Origin: Eubacterium sp. 1001713B170207_170306_E7 | GTDB taxonomy: Bacteria; Bacillota; Clostridia; Eubacteriales; Eubacteriaceae | DNA: 64,000 bases | Assembly: GCF_015547515.1 (NCBI RefSeq) | Contig: NZ_JADMVE010000007.1 | Coordinates: 124,001 to 188,000, forward strand | Direction of reading: 5' to 3' | Shown: positions 34,456 through 44,288 of the stretch, piece by piece | Layout of the letters: each line of letters starts with the position of its first letter | Numbering within the stretch: position 1 is the first letter of the stretch | Translations under genes and position numbers: made by a program | Notes under the pieces: model-generated | Databases searched by the model: none | Told to the model about the DNA's origin: nothing | The model's input: only the letters and a program-made list of their open reading frames with translations

Positions 34456-35910
34456 TTATTTTAAATTTTCCAGAACCTTCAGCAGGTAATCCCAGGTGCG
34501 GGCGGTTGAGGAGATGGACAGGCGTTCCTCAGGGGTGTGGATATCGTGCATGTCCGGCCCGATGGAGACAATGTCCAGCTCCGGCAGCTTGGCGGAGATC
34601 AGGCCGCATTCCAGCCCGGCGTGGATGGCCTCCACGGCCGGGGTCTTTCCGTACATTTCCTCAAAGGTTTTACACATCATGTCCCGAAGGGCCGATTCCC
34701 GGCGGTATTCCCAGGCCGGATAGGAGGACGCCTCGGTGTAGGTGCCGCCCAGGTATTCGGTAAAGGCGCGGACCTTGGCGCTCAGGGCCTCCTTGGCCGT
34801 GCCGATGGAGCTGCGCATGGCAAAGCTGACCAGGAAGTCGTCCTCCCGGGTGTACATGATGCCCAGATTCAGCGAGGTTTCCACCAGTCCCTCGATGTCA
34901 AGGCTCATGGCCTGGACGCCGTTGGGGATCTGCATGAGCACAAAGACAGCGCGGCGGGCACAGGCTTCGTTAAAAACCATGAAATCGCCCTTTTCCAGGG
35001 CTTTCAGGCTCAGGGCAAGCTCGGGGTCCTTGGCGGCGAAATTCTTCTTATAAAAGGCCTCCAGGGCTTCCAGACGCGCTCTTACAGCTGGCTCGTCGTT
35101 GGGGTCAATGACAATGGTGGCCGTGGCTTTTTTGGTGATGACGTTGTCCTTGGTGCCGCCGGTCAGGTCGATGATGTCAAAGCTCAGCTCCTGGGCCAGG
35201 TCGTTCAGCAGGGTGCCCAGCAGCACACTGGCGTTGGCGCCGAAACGGTTGATCTCCTGGCCGGAGTGGCCGCCGTGCAGGCCCGATACAGCCAGCTCGC
35301 AGGAGAGGCCGCTCCGGGCTGTGCGCCTGACGTCAAAGGTGCAGCTGGCGCGGACACCGCCGGCGCAGCCCGCCAGGATAATGCCCTCGTCCTCGGAATC
35401 GAGGTTGATCATATAAGCCGCGTCGCTGACAGGCGCCAGGTCGATGGCGTGCGCACCCTCCATGCCCACCTCCTCCTCGGTGGTAAAGATCACATAAAGC
35501 TTGGGGTGGGACAGGGTGTTATCGTCCAGCAGGGCCAGGCCGTAGGCCACGGCGATGCCGTCGTCGCCGCCCAGGGTGGTGCCGTCCGCGGTGATCCAGT
35601 CGCCGTCGATCATGAGCGAAAGCGGATCGGTTTTAAAGTCGTGGTCTGAGCCGTCTGCCTTTTCACAGACCATATCCAGATGACCCTGCAGGATCACGGG
35701 TTTGGCGTTTTCATAGCCTTCGCTGGCTTCTTTTATGATGATGACGTTATTGGCCTCGTCCTGATGGCAGGCCAGTCCCCGTTCTTCGGCGAAACGGACA
35801 CAGTAATCCGAGATGCGCTTGGTGTCAAAGGAGCCGTGGGGAATTTCACAGATTTCTTCAAAATAGTGAAAGACCGGCTGGGGCTCCAGATTGCTTAATA
35901 TTTTATCCAT
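34456..35910 (-). CDS. pepD: Aminoacyl-histidine dipeptidase (M20C)
   Basis: 484 aa from ATG 35910 (GAGGAGG five bases upstream), 22 codons shorter than the longest frame. Matches PepD: metal-site motifs ILQGHLDMVCEK, LGGDDGIAVAYG and FTTEEEVGMEGA, and a DGIAVAYGLALL helix. Hydrolyses Xaa-His and other dipeptides with zinc in the cytoplasm. The length is normal for the family. Transcribed with the transglutaminase-like gene downstream. Peptides released by the secreted proteases in this region could feed it, which is inference. Confidence 0.94.
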   Translation of the reverse strand: MDKILSNLEPQPVFHYFEEICEIPHGSFDTKRISDYCVRFAEERGLACHQDEANNVIIIKEASEGYENAKPVILQGHLDMVCEKADGSDHDFKTDPLSLMIDGDWITADGTTLGGDDGIAVAYGLALLDDNTLSHPKLYVIFTTEEEVGMEGAHAIDLAPVSDAAYMINLDSEDEGIILAGCAGGVRASCTFDVRRTARSGLSCELAVSGLHGGHSGQEINRFGANASVLLGTLLNDLAQELSFDIIDLTGGTKDNVITKKATATIVIDPNDEPAVRARLEALEAFYKKNFAAKDPELALSLKALEKGDFMVFNEACARRAVFVLMQIPNGVQAMSLDIEGLVETSLNLGIMYTREDDFLVSFAMRSSIGTAKEALSAKVRAFTEYLGGTYTEASSYPAWEYRRESALRDMMCKTFEEMYGKTPAVEAIHAGLECGLISAKLPELDIVSIGPDMHDIHTPEERLSISSTARTWDYLLKVLENLK

Positions 35911-36029
35911 AATGGACCTCCTCATAAGTAAATTGATGTGGTGTGTTGTTTTTATCTCCGTACAAGAATATATCATACACCATTTAACCAGTTAAGTAAA
36001 GGTGGGGCCAGGGCGGAGCAATACTAAAA

Positions 36030-36041
36030 ATATTCGAATAT
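36030..36041. promoter_or_regulatory. 12-bp perfect palindrome in divergent intergenic region
   Basis: ATATTCGAATAT, between pepD (leftward) and the C_GCAxxG gene (rightward). AT-rich, so it could be chance. Confidence 0.3.
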
Positions 36042-36077
36042 ATTAATTAAGTAGTGGCGTTTTTGGGTAGAACCATA

Positions 36078-36102
36078 TATAATTAAATCAAGTTGATTTA
36101 AT
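36078..36102 (+). promoter_or_regulatory. -10 box overlapped by a 21-bp perfect palindrome (repressor operator)
   Basis: TATAAT at 36078-36083. Arms ATTAAATCAA and TTGATTTAAT flank a single G at 36092, starting inside the -10 and covering the expected transcription start. The position is typical of a MarR- or TetR-type repressor site. No regulator gene is adjacent. Confidence 0.65.
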
Positions 36103-36119
36103 ATAAAGGAGAGAGTAAA

Positions 36120-36560
36120 ATGTCAATTAACTATGTGGATGTTTACAACGCTTACGGCAGCGACCAGCCGGCGGACAAAAGAGAACAGTATCATATGAAC
36201 TGTGCAGAGGTTCTGCTGCGCACCGGGAATTCGGAATATGAGCTTAACCTGCCCGAGGAAGCCTTTAGAATGATGCAGGGCTTCGGCGGCGGCTTTAACT
36301 CCGGCCGTACCTGCGGCGCGTTCTGCGGCGCTCTGGCCACCTTAAGCGCCATGTACGGCGAGGAGCGTCCCAGCACTCAGGACAAAGCCAAGAAGGCCTC
36401 TAAGCTTTTAGTCGAAGAATTTGAAAAGGAATTTGGCAGTCTGGATTGCAGCTACATCAAGGAACACCACCGCGATGAGGTAAAAGCCTGCGATCCTGTA
36501 AAACAACGTGCAGCCGATGTTCTGGCGCGTGTCGTTGAAAAAATGAACGCGGAGGAATAG
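36120..36560 (+). CDS. C_GCAxxG_C_C family redox protein
   Basis: 146 aa with AAAGGAGAGAG upstream. Family signature: NCAEVLL near residue 27, GFGGGFNSGRTCGAFCGAL near 60 and C-terminal Cys residues in LDCSYIKEH and KACDPV. Such proteins are thought to bind a cofactor or iron-sulfur cluster through these Cys residues; the exact role is not established. It is the first gene of a likely pair with the HdeD-like membrane protein (18 bp gap) and controlled by the palindromic operator upstream. Confidence 0.88.
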   Translation: MSINYVDVYNAYGSDQPADKREQYHMNCAEVLLRTGNSEYELNLPEEAFRMMQGFGGGFNSGRTCGAFCGALATLSAMYGEERPSTQDKAKKASKLLVEEFEKEFGSLDCSYIKEHHRDEVKACDPVKQRAADVLARVVEKMNAEE

Positions 36561-36578
36561 AGGCGGAAAGGAAACAGC

Positions 36579-37193
36579 GTGAATAAAGAAAACATGAGAG
36601 TGAAGGGCATCGAGCTTCTGGACCGCGCCTACGGCAAGTGGTGGATGATGCTGCTCGAGGGCATCTGTCTGGTGGTCATCTGCGGGATGACACTTTTTGT
36701 GCCCGATGTCACCTTATCCTTCCTCGTGATGGTCATCGGGATTTACCGTGTGGCCATGGGGGTTTTCTACCTGATTGTCGGCATCGCCAACCGGGTAGAG
36801 TACGGCGTCAGCAACGGCTTCAGCTTTGGGCGGGGCATTGTCGATATTTTAGTGGGGGCGGCCTTTTTGCTCTGGCCCACCACCATCATATCCTTCTTTG
36901 TCGTGCTTGTGGGCATCTGGGCCATCATCACCGGCATTGTGCTGCTGGTTATGGGCGGAAGCTCCCTGGGCGTCGGCCGGGCGGTGAAAATCGTGCTCGG
37001 CGTGCTTCTGATCATTTTTGGTATTTTTACGTTTATGAACCCTGTGGGACAGGCAGTGTTCTTCATTGTCTTTCTTGGAATTGTGCTGGGGATTCTTGGG
37101 TTTTTCTTTATCATTCAGTCTTTTGGTATGAGAAAAAGCTACAAAGAGCTGAAAAAACTGAATGAGGGCTTCAAAGATTACGACGTACACTAA
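36579..37193 (+). CDS. HdeD/DUF308-like membrane protein
   Basis: 204 aa, GTG start after AAAGGAAACAGC. Six hydrophobic segments arranged as three pairs, with GICLVVICGMTLFVPD and GRGIVDILVGAAFLLWP matching the DUF308 repeat of HdeD-type acid-resistance proteins. Probably an inner-membrane protein of stress adaptation; molecular activity unknown. Follows the C_GCAxxG protein gene closely and ends before a weak terminator at about 37195-37218. Confidence 0.85.
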   Translation: MNKENMRVKGIELLDRAYGKWWMMLLEGICLVVICGMTLFVPDVTLSFLVMVIGIYRVAMGVFYLIVGIANRVEYGVSNGFSFGRGIVDILVGAAFLLWPTTIISFFVVLVGIWAIITGIVLLVMGGSSLGVGRAVKIVLGVLLIIFGIFTFMNPVGQAVFFIVFLGIVLGILGFFFIIQSFGMRKSYKELKKLNEGFKDYDVH

Positions 37194-37240
37194 TTGAAAA
37201 GGTTGTACCTCTTTTTTACCCTTGAAACCATATAGAAATA

Positions 37241-37256
37241 AGGTTAAACTTAACCT
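37241..37256. promoter_or_regulatory. 16-bp palindrome upstream of flavodiiron protein gene
   Basis: AGGTTAA-AC-TTAACCT, about 70 bp before the fprA start. Candidate operator. Confidence 0.45.
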
Positions 37257-37326
37257 AACAACTGTGTATCTTTAAGACATCAGGGTAAGATGAAACTATA
37301 AGATTAAAGTGCAAAGGAGAAATCAA

Positions 37327-38514
37327 GTGAAAACAGTACAAATTAAAAACGATATTTACTGGGTCGGCGTCAACGACCATGAAACCTACCTGTTCGAGGG
37401 CATGTGGCCCATCGACCAGGACGGCGTGGCCTACAACGCTTATATCATCAACGACGACAAGGTCGCTGTTGTGGATACGGTAAAGTCCTTTAAGCAGGGC
37501 GAATATATTGAAAAGATCCGGTCCATCATCGGTGACAAGAAGGTCGATTACCTCATCGTCAACCATATGGAGCCCGACCATTCCAGCTCCATCGCGGACC
37601 TGCTGGCCGTCTATCCGGACATGCAGATCATCGGCAATAAGAAGACCTTCCCGATCATGAAGAACTTTTACAACATCGATCAGAACATCATGGAAGTCGC
37701 CGACGGCGACACCCTGGACCTGGGCCATCACGAGCTGCAGTTCTACATGACTCCGATGGTCCACTGGCCGGAATCCATGGTCACCTACGACGCAACCGAC
37801 AAGGTCCTGTTCTCAATGGACGTGTTCGGCAGCTTCGGCAGCACCGACGGCAGCATCTTTGACGATGAAAATGACGTGGCCTCCTACGAGGATAATACCA
37901 GACGCTACTACGCCTGCATTGTGGGCAAGGTCAGCGGACAGGCCCAGAAGGCCCTGCAGAAGCTCGGACCACTGGACATCCAGACCATCTGCCCGTCACA
38001 CGGCCTCATCTGGAGAAGCAACCCGGGCTATATTGTGGACTTCTACGACCGCATGAGCCGCTACCAGACCGAGGAGGGCGTTGTCATCGCCTATGGCACC
38101 ATGTACGGCAATACCCTGCACTCCGCAGAGCTGCTGGCAGGCTACCTGAAGGACGCCGGGGTCAAGACCGTTAAATTATTCGATGTTTCCAAAACCGATA
38201 TTTCCTACATTGTCAGCGACATGTGGAAGTACACAGGCCTTATTCTGGGTGCGCCGGCCTATTATGGCCGCATTTTCCCGAAAATGGCCAACCTGTTATA
38301 CAAGGTGGAAGAAATTGGCGTAAAGAACCACAAGCTGGGCTTCTTTACAGATTTTAGCTGGAGCAACGGGGCAGACCGTTACTTCGACGCGTTTATCGAA
38401 AAGGCAAAGGCCGATGTGGTTGGCGATATGGTCAACATACAGGGCCTGGCAGACGCCGAAGACGAAGCGAAGCTCAAGGCATTGGCAGATGCCATGGCCG
38501 CCGCCATCAAATAA
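37327..38514 (+). CDS. fprA: A-type flavoprotein (flavodiiron protein)
   Basis: 395 aa from a GTG at 37327, seven bases after AAAGGAG. N-terminal beta-lactamase-like domain carries the diiron ligands in NHMEPDHSS (HxExDH) near residue 80 and further His at 145 and 225 regions (HWPESMV, PSHGLIWR). The C-terminal flavodoxin domain starts near 250 with FMN loop YGTMYGNT. Reduces oxygen to water or nitric oxide to N2O in strict anaerobes. mnmA follows 38 bp downstream without a visible terminator, so the two may be co-transcribed. A palindrome upstream could serve oxygen- or NO-responsive control. Confidence 0.95.
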   Translation: MKTVQIKNDIYWVGVNDHETYLFEGMWPIDQDGVAYNAYIINDDKVAVVDTVKSFKQGEYIEKIRSIIGDKKVDYLIVNHMEPDHSSSIADLLAVYPDMQIIGNKKTFPIMKNFYNIDQNIMEVADGDTLDLGHHELQFYMTPMVHWPESMVTYDATDKVLFSMDVFGSFGSTDGSIFDDENDVASYEDNTRRYYACIVGKVSGQAQKALQKLGPLDIQTICPSHGLIWRSNPGYIVDFYDRMSRYQTEEGVVIAYGTMYGNTLHSAELLAGYLKDAGVKTVKLFDVSKTDISYIVSDMWKYTGLILGAPAYYGRIFPKMANLLYKVEEIGVKNHKLGFFTDFSWSNGADRYFDAFIEKAKADVVGDMVNIQGLADAEDEAKLKALADAMAAAIK

Positions 38515-38531
38515 GACGTTCGCCGGCCTGA

Positions 38532-39632
<1,101 letters not shown>

Positions 39633-39651
39633 TTAGATAAAATATCTGGTA

Positions 39652-39688
39652 AAAAAACAGCGGAGAGTGCCTACTCTCCGCTGTTTTT
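39652..39688. terminator. Bidirectional intrinsic terminator
   Basis: AAAAACAGCGGAGAG / CTCTCCGCTGTTTTT hairpin between mnmA (rightward) and the DUF1622 gene (leftward). Confidence 0.9.
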
Positions 39689-40045
39689 ATTTTGGTCATG
39701 CCCTTGTTCTTCGACCATCCGGTCCTTGTGCACCTCCGACTCCTCATTCTTGATTTCCCAGTGAATCAGGGCGGTCAGGGCGGCCCGCAGCAGAATAATC
39801 CCGCCGACGATGATGAGCTCGCTGGCCTGGCGGACAATGACGGTCCTCAGGATCTCACTGCCAAGCTTAAACTCCAGTGCCATGGCCATGCCCTTGGCCA
39901 GGTCCAGGCGGGTGGAGGGCCTGCGGCGGATAAAGCCCCAGATGCCCTTGATGCCGGACCAGATCAGTACGCCCACGCCCACGTACTCAAAGAACAGGAT
40001 CGCGTACTGGACAATGGTGTTGAGAACTTCTTCCAGAATTTCCAT
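39671..40045 (-). CDS. DUF1622 family membrane protein
   Basis: 124 aa with three hydrophobic segments (about residues 12-35, 55-75 and 80-100) and the DUF1622 core RLDLAKGMAMALEFKLGSEILRT. Charged C-terminus (EVHKDRMVEEQGHDQNKN). Function unknown. Last gene of the leftward thrC-thrB-ACT cluster, two bases after the ACT gene; its stop region overlaps the shared terminator. Confidence 0.85.
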   Translation of the reverse strand: MEILEEVLNTIVQYAILFFEYVGVGVLIWSGIKGIWGFIRRRPSTRLDLAKGMAMALEFKLGSEILRTVIVRQASELIIVGGIILLRAALTALIHWEIKNEESEVHKDRMVEEQGHDQNKNSGE

Positions 40046-40047
40046 GG

Positions 40048-40482
40048 CTATTCCATTGCCACCAGATTGACATTGTGGACGCCGCTCAGCACCACCAGGT
40101 CGCCCACCAGGTCCTCAATGCTTCCCAAAAGGTCCTTGCCGTCCAGGGTCAGAATGACAACTGCGGCATGGTTGATGGGAATGTCCTGATGGATGGTGAT
40201 AATACTGGTCTTGTGCTCGCGCAGGATGTTGAGCACATTGGACAGGATACCAGGCTCATCGTCGAGGATCATGGAAATAGTGAATTTCCGTCCGAAATCC
40301 TCCGAGGGCTTAAAGATATAATCCTTGTACTTGTAGTAGGTGCTCCGGCTGATGCCAACGCGCTTTACCGCGTCACTGACGGATTTGCACTGGGAGGATT
40401 CCAGCAGAATGCGGGCTTCCACCACCTTGCTGTAATACTCCGGCAGTATCTTTTTACTGACAATCAGATAATCACGTATCAT
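40048..40482 (-). CDS. ACT-domain protein (UPF0735, PheB-like)
   Basis: 144 aa. N-terminal helical segment with a helix-turn-helix look (SVSDAVKRVGISRSTYYKYKD), followed by an ACT domain at about 70-144 (FTISMILDDEPGILSNVLNILREHKTSI). The combination matches the UPF0735 / PheB family of ACT regulators. Sits directly after thrB and near thrC, hom and lysC, so amino-acid sensing for this pathway is likely; the effector is unknown. Confidence 0.85.
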   Translation of the reverse strand: MIRDYLIVSKKILPEYYSKVVEARILLESSQCKSVSDAVKRVGISRSTYYKYKDYIFKPSEDFGRKFTISMILDDEPGILSNVLNILREHKTSIITIHQDIPINHAAVVILTLDGKDLLGSIEDLVGDLVVLSGVHNVNLVAME

Positions 40483-40492
40483 AGGCTCCTCC

Positions 40493-41386
40493 TTAAGAGT
40501 GCTGATCGGTACAAACGCCGGTGTTGTCCGGCTCCAGTTTGAGCAGGGTCCATCCCGGCAGCTTATCCTTCAAATACTTACCCATTTTTTCATAAAACTG
40601 GTCATTGTCTCTGGTGGTGATGGCCAGAATGGTGGGGCCGGCACCGCTGATGCAGGTGTTAAGCGCCCCCAGGGTCTGCGCTTTTTGGGCCACCTCATCG
40701 TAATGGGCGATAAGGCCCTGACGGTAAGGCTGGTGCAGTTTATCCTCGACGCTGACCTTCAGGATATCCGGCCGCCCCTCAGACAGGGCGAGGTAGGTCA
40801 TGGTCGCGCGGGACACGTTGAACACCGCGTCCTTATGGAATACTTTTTTTGGCAGGGCCCTGCGGGCCTCCATGGTGGACAGGGTAAAGTCCGGGATAAT
40901 GCCGTAGAACTCAAAGCATTTGGAAACCTCGTTTTTGATATAGTGGTTTTCTTCCTTGAGCCCAAGGGAGACCACCAGGCCGCCGAACATGGCCGGGGCC
41001 ACGTTGTCGGGGTGGCCCTCCATCTCGACTGCCATGTCAAAGAGCTCCTTGCCTGTCAGGGGAGCGCCGCAGAGGGTGTTGGCCCCCACCAGGCCGCCGA
41101 CAATGCAGGCGGCAGAGCTGCCCAGGCCGCGGCTTACAGGGATGTTGACATCGGTGTAAATGTAAATGCCCTTCGGACGGTAATGGACATGGTTAAAGAC
41201 CTTGAGCATGGCCTTGTAGACCAGATTGGACTTACCCTGGTAGCGCCGTTCGACGCCGCGGATGGTAAGCTTGCCGTTGTCCCTTTCCTCAAAGCTGAAA
41301 ATATTATATAACTGAAAAGCCATACCGAAGGCATCAAAGCCAGGTCCGATATTGGCTGTTGTTGCGGGTACGCGTACTTTTATCAT
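40493..41386 (-). CDS. thrB: Homoserine kinase
   Basis: 297 aa GHMP kinase: N-terminal VRVPATTANIGPGFDAFG, ATP loop PVSRGLGSSAACIVGG near residue 90, and C-terminal motif GALNTCISGAGPTILAI near 250. Phosphorylates L-homoserine for threonine synthesis. Start ATG 41386 follows the thrC stop by 15 bp. Normal length. Confidence 0.96.
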   Translation of the reverse strand: MIKVRVPATTANIGPGFDAFGMAFQLYNIFSFEERDNGKLTIRGVERRYQGKSNLVYKAMLKVFNHVHYRPKGIYIYTDVNIPVSRGLGSSAACIVGGLVGANTLCGAPLTGKELFDMAVEMEGHPDNVAPAMFGGLVVSLGLKEENHYIKNEVSKCFEFYGIIPDFTLSTMEARRALPKKVFHKDAVFNVSRATMTYLALSEGRPDILKVSVEDKLHQPYRQGLIAHYDEVAQKAQTLGALNTCISGAGPTILAITTRDNDQFYEKMGKYLKDKLPGWTLLKLEPDNTGVCTDQHS

Positions 41387-41401
41387 GAGTGGTTCACGCT
41401 C

Positions 41402-42904
41402 CTATTTCTCTAAAAATGCTGTGATACAGCCGGCCATTTCTTCCGGGCTGCATACCTTATCGTGTCGGTTTTCCTTCTGATCCAGATCCCTCAGCGGAGC
41501 GGGGATTTCCGTTTCGGTCCGGGCGGCCAGCTCCTTGAGCACCGCGTAATCGTCCATGCCCTCGGGCACCTCGCCGAAGATGCTTTCGTACACACTGCGG
41601 CCAAATTTGTAGGGGCTGGCAGTGGAGAGAATGATGGTCGGGGTTTCAACATCACCTGTGTCCTCGCGGTATTCGCTGTAGACCTTGCTGGCCACAGCGG
41701 TGTGCGGGTCCATGAGATAGTGCTCGTATTCAAACATGCGTTTTATGGCGCCGGCGGTTTCGTCCTCATTGGCGCAGCCAGCGTAGAAAACGTGGTCGTC
41801 GCCCAGGAAAAGCAGCTGGCGGTCCATCTCATAGGCGCCGTCGGCGCTCAGCTTATTCATCAGGTCTGTGATCATCTCACTGTTTTCGCCAGTAACGTCG
41901 TAGAGCAGGCGTTCCAGATTGCTGGAGATCAGAATGTCCATGGACGGGGACATGGTCTTGTAGAAATCGCGGTTGCGGTCATACTTGCCGGTATTGAAGA
42001 AATCGGTCAGGATGTTGTTTTTATTGGACGCGCAGATCAGGCGGCTGACCGGCAGGCCGATGGCGCGGGCATAGTAGCCGGCCAGAATATTTCCGAAGTT
42101 GCCGGTCGGCACCACAAAGTTGACAGCCTCGCCCAGGTCGATGACCGCCTTCTTATAAAGCTGCATGTAGCTGTAAAAATAGTAGACGATCTGGGGCAGC
42201 AGGCGCCCGATATTGATGGAATTGGCCGAGGAGAAGACATAGCCCTGTTCACGCAGCTCCTCGATCAGGCCGCTGTTATTCAGAATTTCCTTGACGCCGT
42301 TCTGGGTATCGTCAAAGTTTCCGGCCACGCCGATGACGCAGGTGTTGTCACCGTCCTGGGTCAGCATCTGTTTTTCCTGAATGGTGCTGACGCCGTCCTT
42401 TGGATAGTAGACCACAATATTGATGTGCGGCACCTTGGCAAAGCCCTCGAGGGCCGCCTTTCCGGTGTCGCCGGAGGTGGCGGTTAAAATGACGATGTCC
42501 TTGCTGATGTCGGCGTTTTTCATGGCAGTGGTCATCAGGTAGGGTAAAATGGTCAGGGCCATGTCCTTGAACGCGCAGGTAGGGCCGTGGTACAGCTCAA
42601 GAAAATAACGGTCATCGACTTTTTTGAGGGAAACGGGTTCCTCATTTTCAAATTTTCCGGTATAATAGGCATTGTGGATGCAGTCCTTAATCTGTTCCTC
42701 ACTGAAGTCGTCCAGAAAATGCTTGAAAATCTCAAAAGCCACTTCTCCGTAGGTTGCATCCTTCAGGGCGGTCAGGTCAATTTTTATGTCATGGATGAAT
42801 GAAGGGACGAATAAGCCGCCATCCTTGGCGATTCCTTTGATAATTCCTTCCGACGCGGACACGTTCGTTTCGCCTCCGCGTGTGCTGACATATTTTTCTT
42901 TCAT
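41402..42904 (-). CDS. thrC: Threonine synthase
   Basis: 500 aa PLP enzyme of the longer threonine synthase class. PLP-binding Lys113 in HGPTCAFKDMAL, phosphate loop in TATSGDTGKAAL near residue 145, and VGVAGNFDDTQNGVKEI near 195. Converts O-phosphohomoserine to threonine. First gene of the leftward operon thrC-thrB-ACT-DUF1622, divergent from hom-lysC with 107 bp between start codons. Confidence 0.96.
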   Translation of the reverse strand: MKEKYVSTRGGETNVSASEGIIKGIAKDGGLFVPSFIHDIKIDLTALKDATYGEVAFEIFKHFLDDFSEEQIKDCIHNAYYTGKFENEEPVSLKKVDDRYFLELYHGPTCAFKDMALTILPYLMTTAMKNADISKDIVILTATSGDTGKAALEGFAKVPHINIVVYYPKDGVSTIQEKQMLTQDGDNTCVIGVAGNFDDTQNGVKEILNNSGLIEELREQGYVFSSANSINIGRLLPQIVYYFYSYMQLYKKAVIDLGEAVNFVVPTGNFGNILAGYYARAIGLPVSRLICASNKNNILTDFFNTGKYDRNRDFYKTMSPSMDILISSNLERLLYDVTGENSEMITDLMNKLSADGAYEMDRQLLFLGDDHVFYAGCANEDETAGAIKRMFEYEHYLMDPHTAVASKVYSEYREDTGDVETPTIILSTASPYKFGRSVYESIFGEVPEGMDDYAVLKELAARTETEIPAPLRDLDQKENRHDKVCSPEEMAGCITAFLEK

Positions 42905-42923
42905 AGTTCCTCCAAAATTTTTA

Positions 42924-42952
42924 TTGAATATCCTTAATATATATGATAGAAT
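42924..42952 (+). promoter_or_regulatory. Promoter of hom-lysC
   Basis: TTGAAT at 42924-42929, 17-bp spacer, TAGAAT at 42947-42952. No T-box or riboswitch in the short leader. Confidence 0.6.
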
Positions 42953-43011
42953 GTTTTCGAGATAAAAACAAGTGTTTTTTTAATGAATACATTTACAGAG
43001 GTGAAAATCAT

Positions 43012-44256
43012 TTGAATATTGGATTATTGGGGTTTGGAACCATCGGAACCGGTGTCTACGAGCTCATCAATTTAAACAAGGGACGGTTCGCCAAGAACCT
43101 GGACGAAAAGGTTGTGATCACCAAAATTCTGGATAAGGATCCCAACAAGCAGGTAGCCGGAGAGGACAAGGTGGCCCGCGTGGTCACCAACCCGGACGAC
43201 ATCATGGACGATCCGGATATCGAGATTGTCATCGCACTTCTCGGCGGTATGGATTTTGAGTATGGCCTGATCAAGCGGGCGCTGCAGAGCGGCAAGCATG
43301 TGGTAACCGCCAACAAGGCTGTTATCTCCGAATACTTCGAGGAGCTGCTGACCATCGCGGCGGAAAACAATGTGATTCTGCGCTACGAAGCCAGTGTCGG
43401 CGGCGGGATTCCCATCATTGGCTCTTTAAAGGAAGAGTTGAAGATCAACCGTGTCAATGAAATCAAGGGCATTCTCAACGGCACCACCAATTTCATTCTG
43501 TCCAAGATGACCGAGGAAGGCGCGGATTTTGCAGATACCCTGAAGCTGGCCCAGAGCATCGGCTTCGCAGAGGCCGACCCGACAGCGGATATTGAAGGCT
43601 ACGATGTCTCCAGAAAGCTGGCGATTCTGTCCTCTTTGGCCTACGGCGGTATCATTAAGGATGAGGATGTGCGCAAACGCGGCCTGTCCGACGTGCGTGC
43701 AGTGGACATCGAGATGGCCGGCGATTACGGCTATGTCATCAAGTATCTGGGCCACTCCCGGTTAGAGGAAGGGAACCAGGTCTACACCACCGTGGAACCG
43801 GTGATGTTCAAGGAAGCCTCCATCATGAGTAATGTTAACTCCGAGTTTAACATCATCTCCATTGTGGGCGATATTATCGGCGAGCTTCAGTTCTACGGCA
43901 AGGGCGCAGGCAAGGACGCCACCGCCAACGCGGTGGTGGGCGACGCCCTTTACATCATCAACTGTATTAAGGATAATAACTTCCCAAAACCACTGGTTTT
44001 CAGAAAGCAGCTGGAAAAAAAAGGCGTGGGCGCCTTCAAGGGCAAATATTACCTGCGTGTGGACATTGACAGCCATGAGACCTTCGAGCATGCCTTAAAC
44101 GCTGTGGACGAGGTCTGCGCACGCAAAAACATCATTGTCAGCGACAACCGGTTATTCTTCATGACAGAGCCGGTGGCGGCCGATGTCTTTGACGCCATGG
44201 TTGACAAAATCAAGGAAAAACAGAGCGAGTGCTTCTACGCGCGCATCTATGAATAA
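43012..44256 (+). CDS. hom: Homoserine dehydrogenase
   Basis: 414 aa starting at TTG 43012, seven bases after GAGGTGA; no ATG in this frame precedes the NAD-binding loop NIGLLGFGTIGTG. Substrate loop GILNGTTNFILSKM near residue 165. C-terminal region (about 330-414) resembles an ACT domain for threonine feedback. Makes homoserine from aspartate semialdehyde. lysC follows 32 bp downstream. The longer frame from 42943 overlaps the promoter -10 and is rejected. Confidence 0.95.
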   Translation: MNIGLLGFGTIGTGVYELINLNKGRFAKNLDEKVVITKILDKDPNKQVAGEDKVARVVTNPDDIMDDPDIEIVIALLGGMDFEYGLIKRALQSGKHVVTANKAVISEYFEELLTIAAENNVILRYEASVGGGIPIIGSLKEELKINRVNEIKGILNGTTNFILSKMTEEGADFADTLKLAQSIGFAEADPTADIEGYDVSRKLAILSSLAYGGIIKDEDVRKRGLSDVRAVDIEMAGDYGYVIKYLGHSRLEEGNQVYTTVEPVMFKEASIMSNVNSEFNIISIVGDIIGELQFYGKGAGKDATANAVVGDALYIINCIKDNNFPKPLVFRKQLEKKGVGAFKGKYYLRVDIDSHETFEHALNAVDEVCARKNIIVSDNRLFFMTEPVAADVFDAMVDKIKEKQSECFYARIYE

Positions 44257-44288
44257 ATAAAAGAGAACATTGTTAAAGAGGAGTATTT

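Noticed and set aside
34537-35649. 370-aa rightward ORF
   Set aside because: Antisense to pepD, which has clear M20 metal-site motifs.
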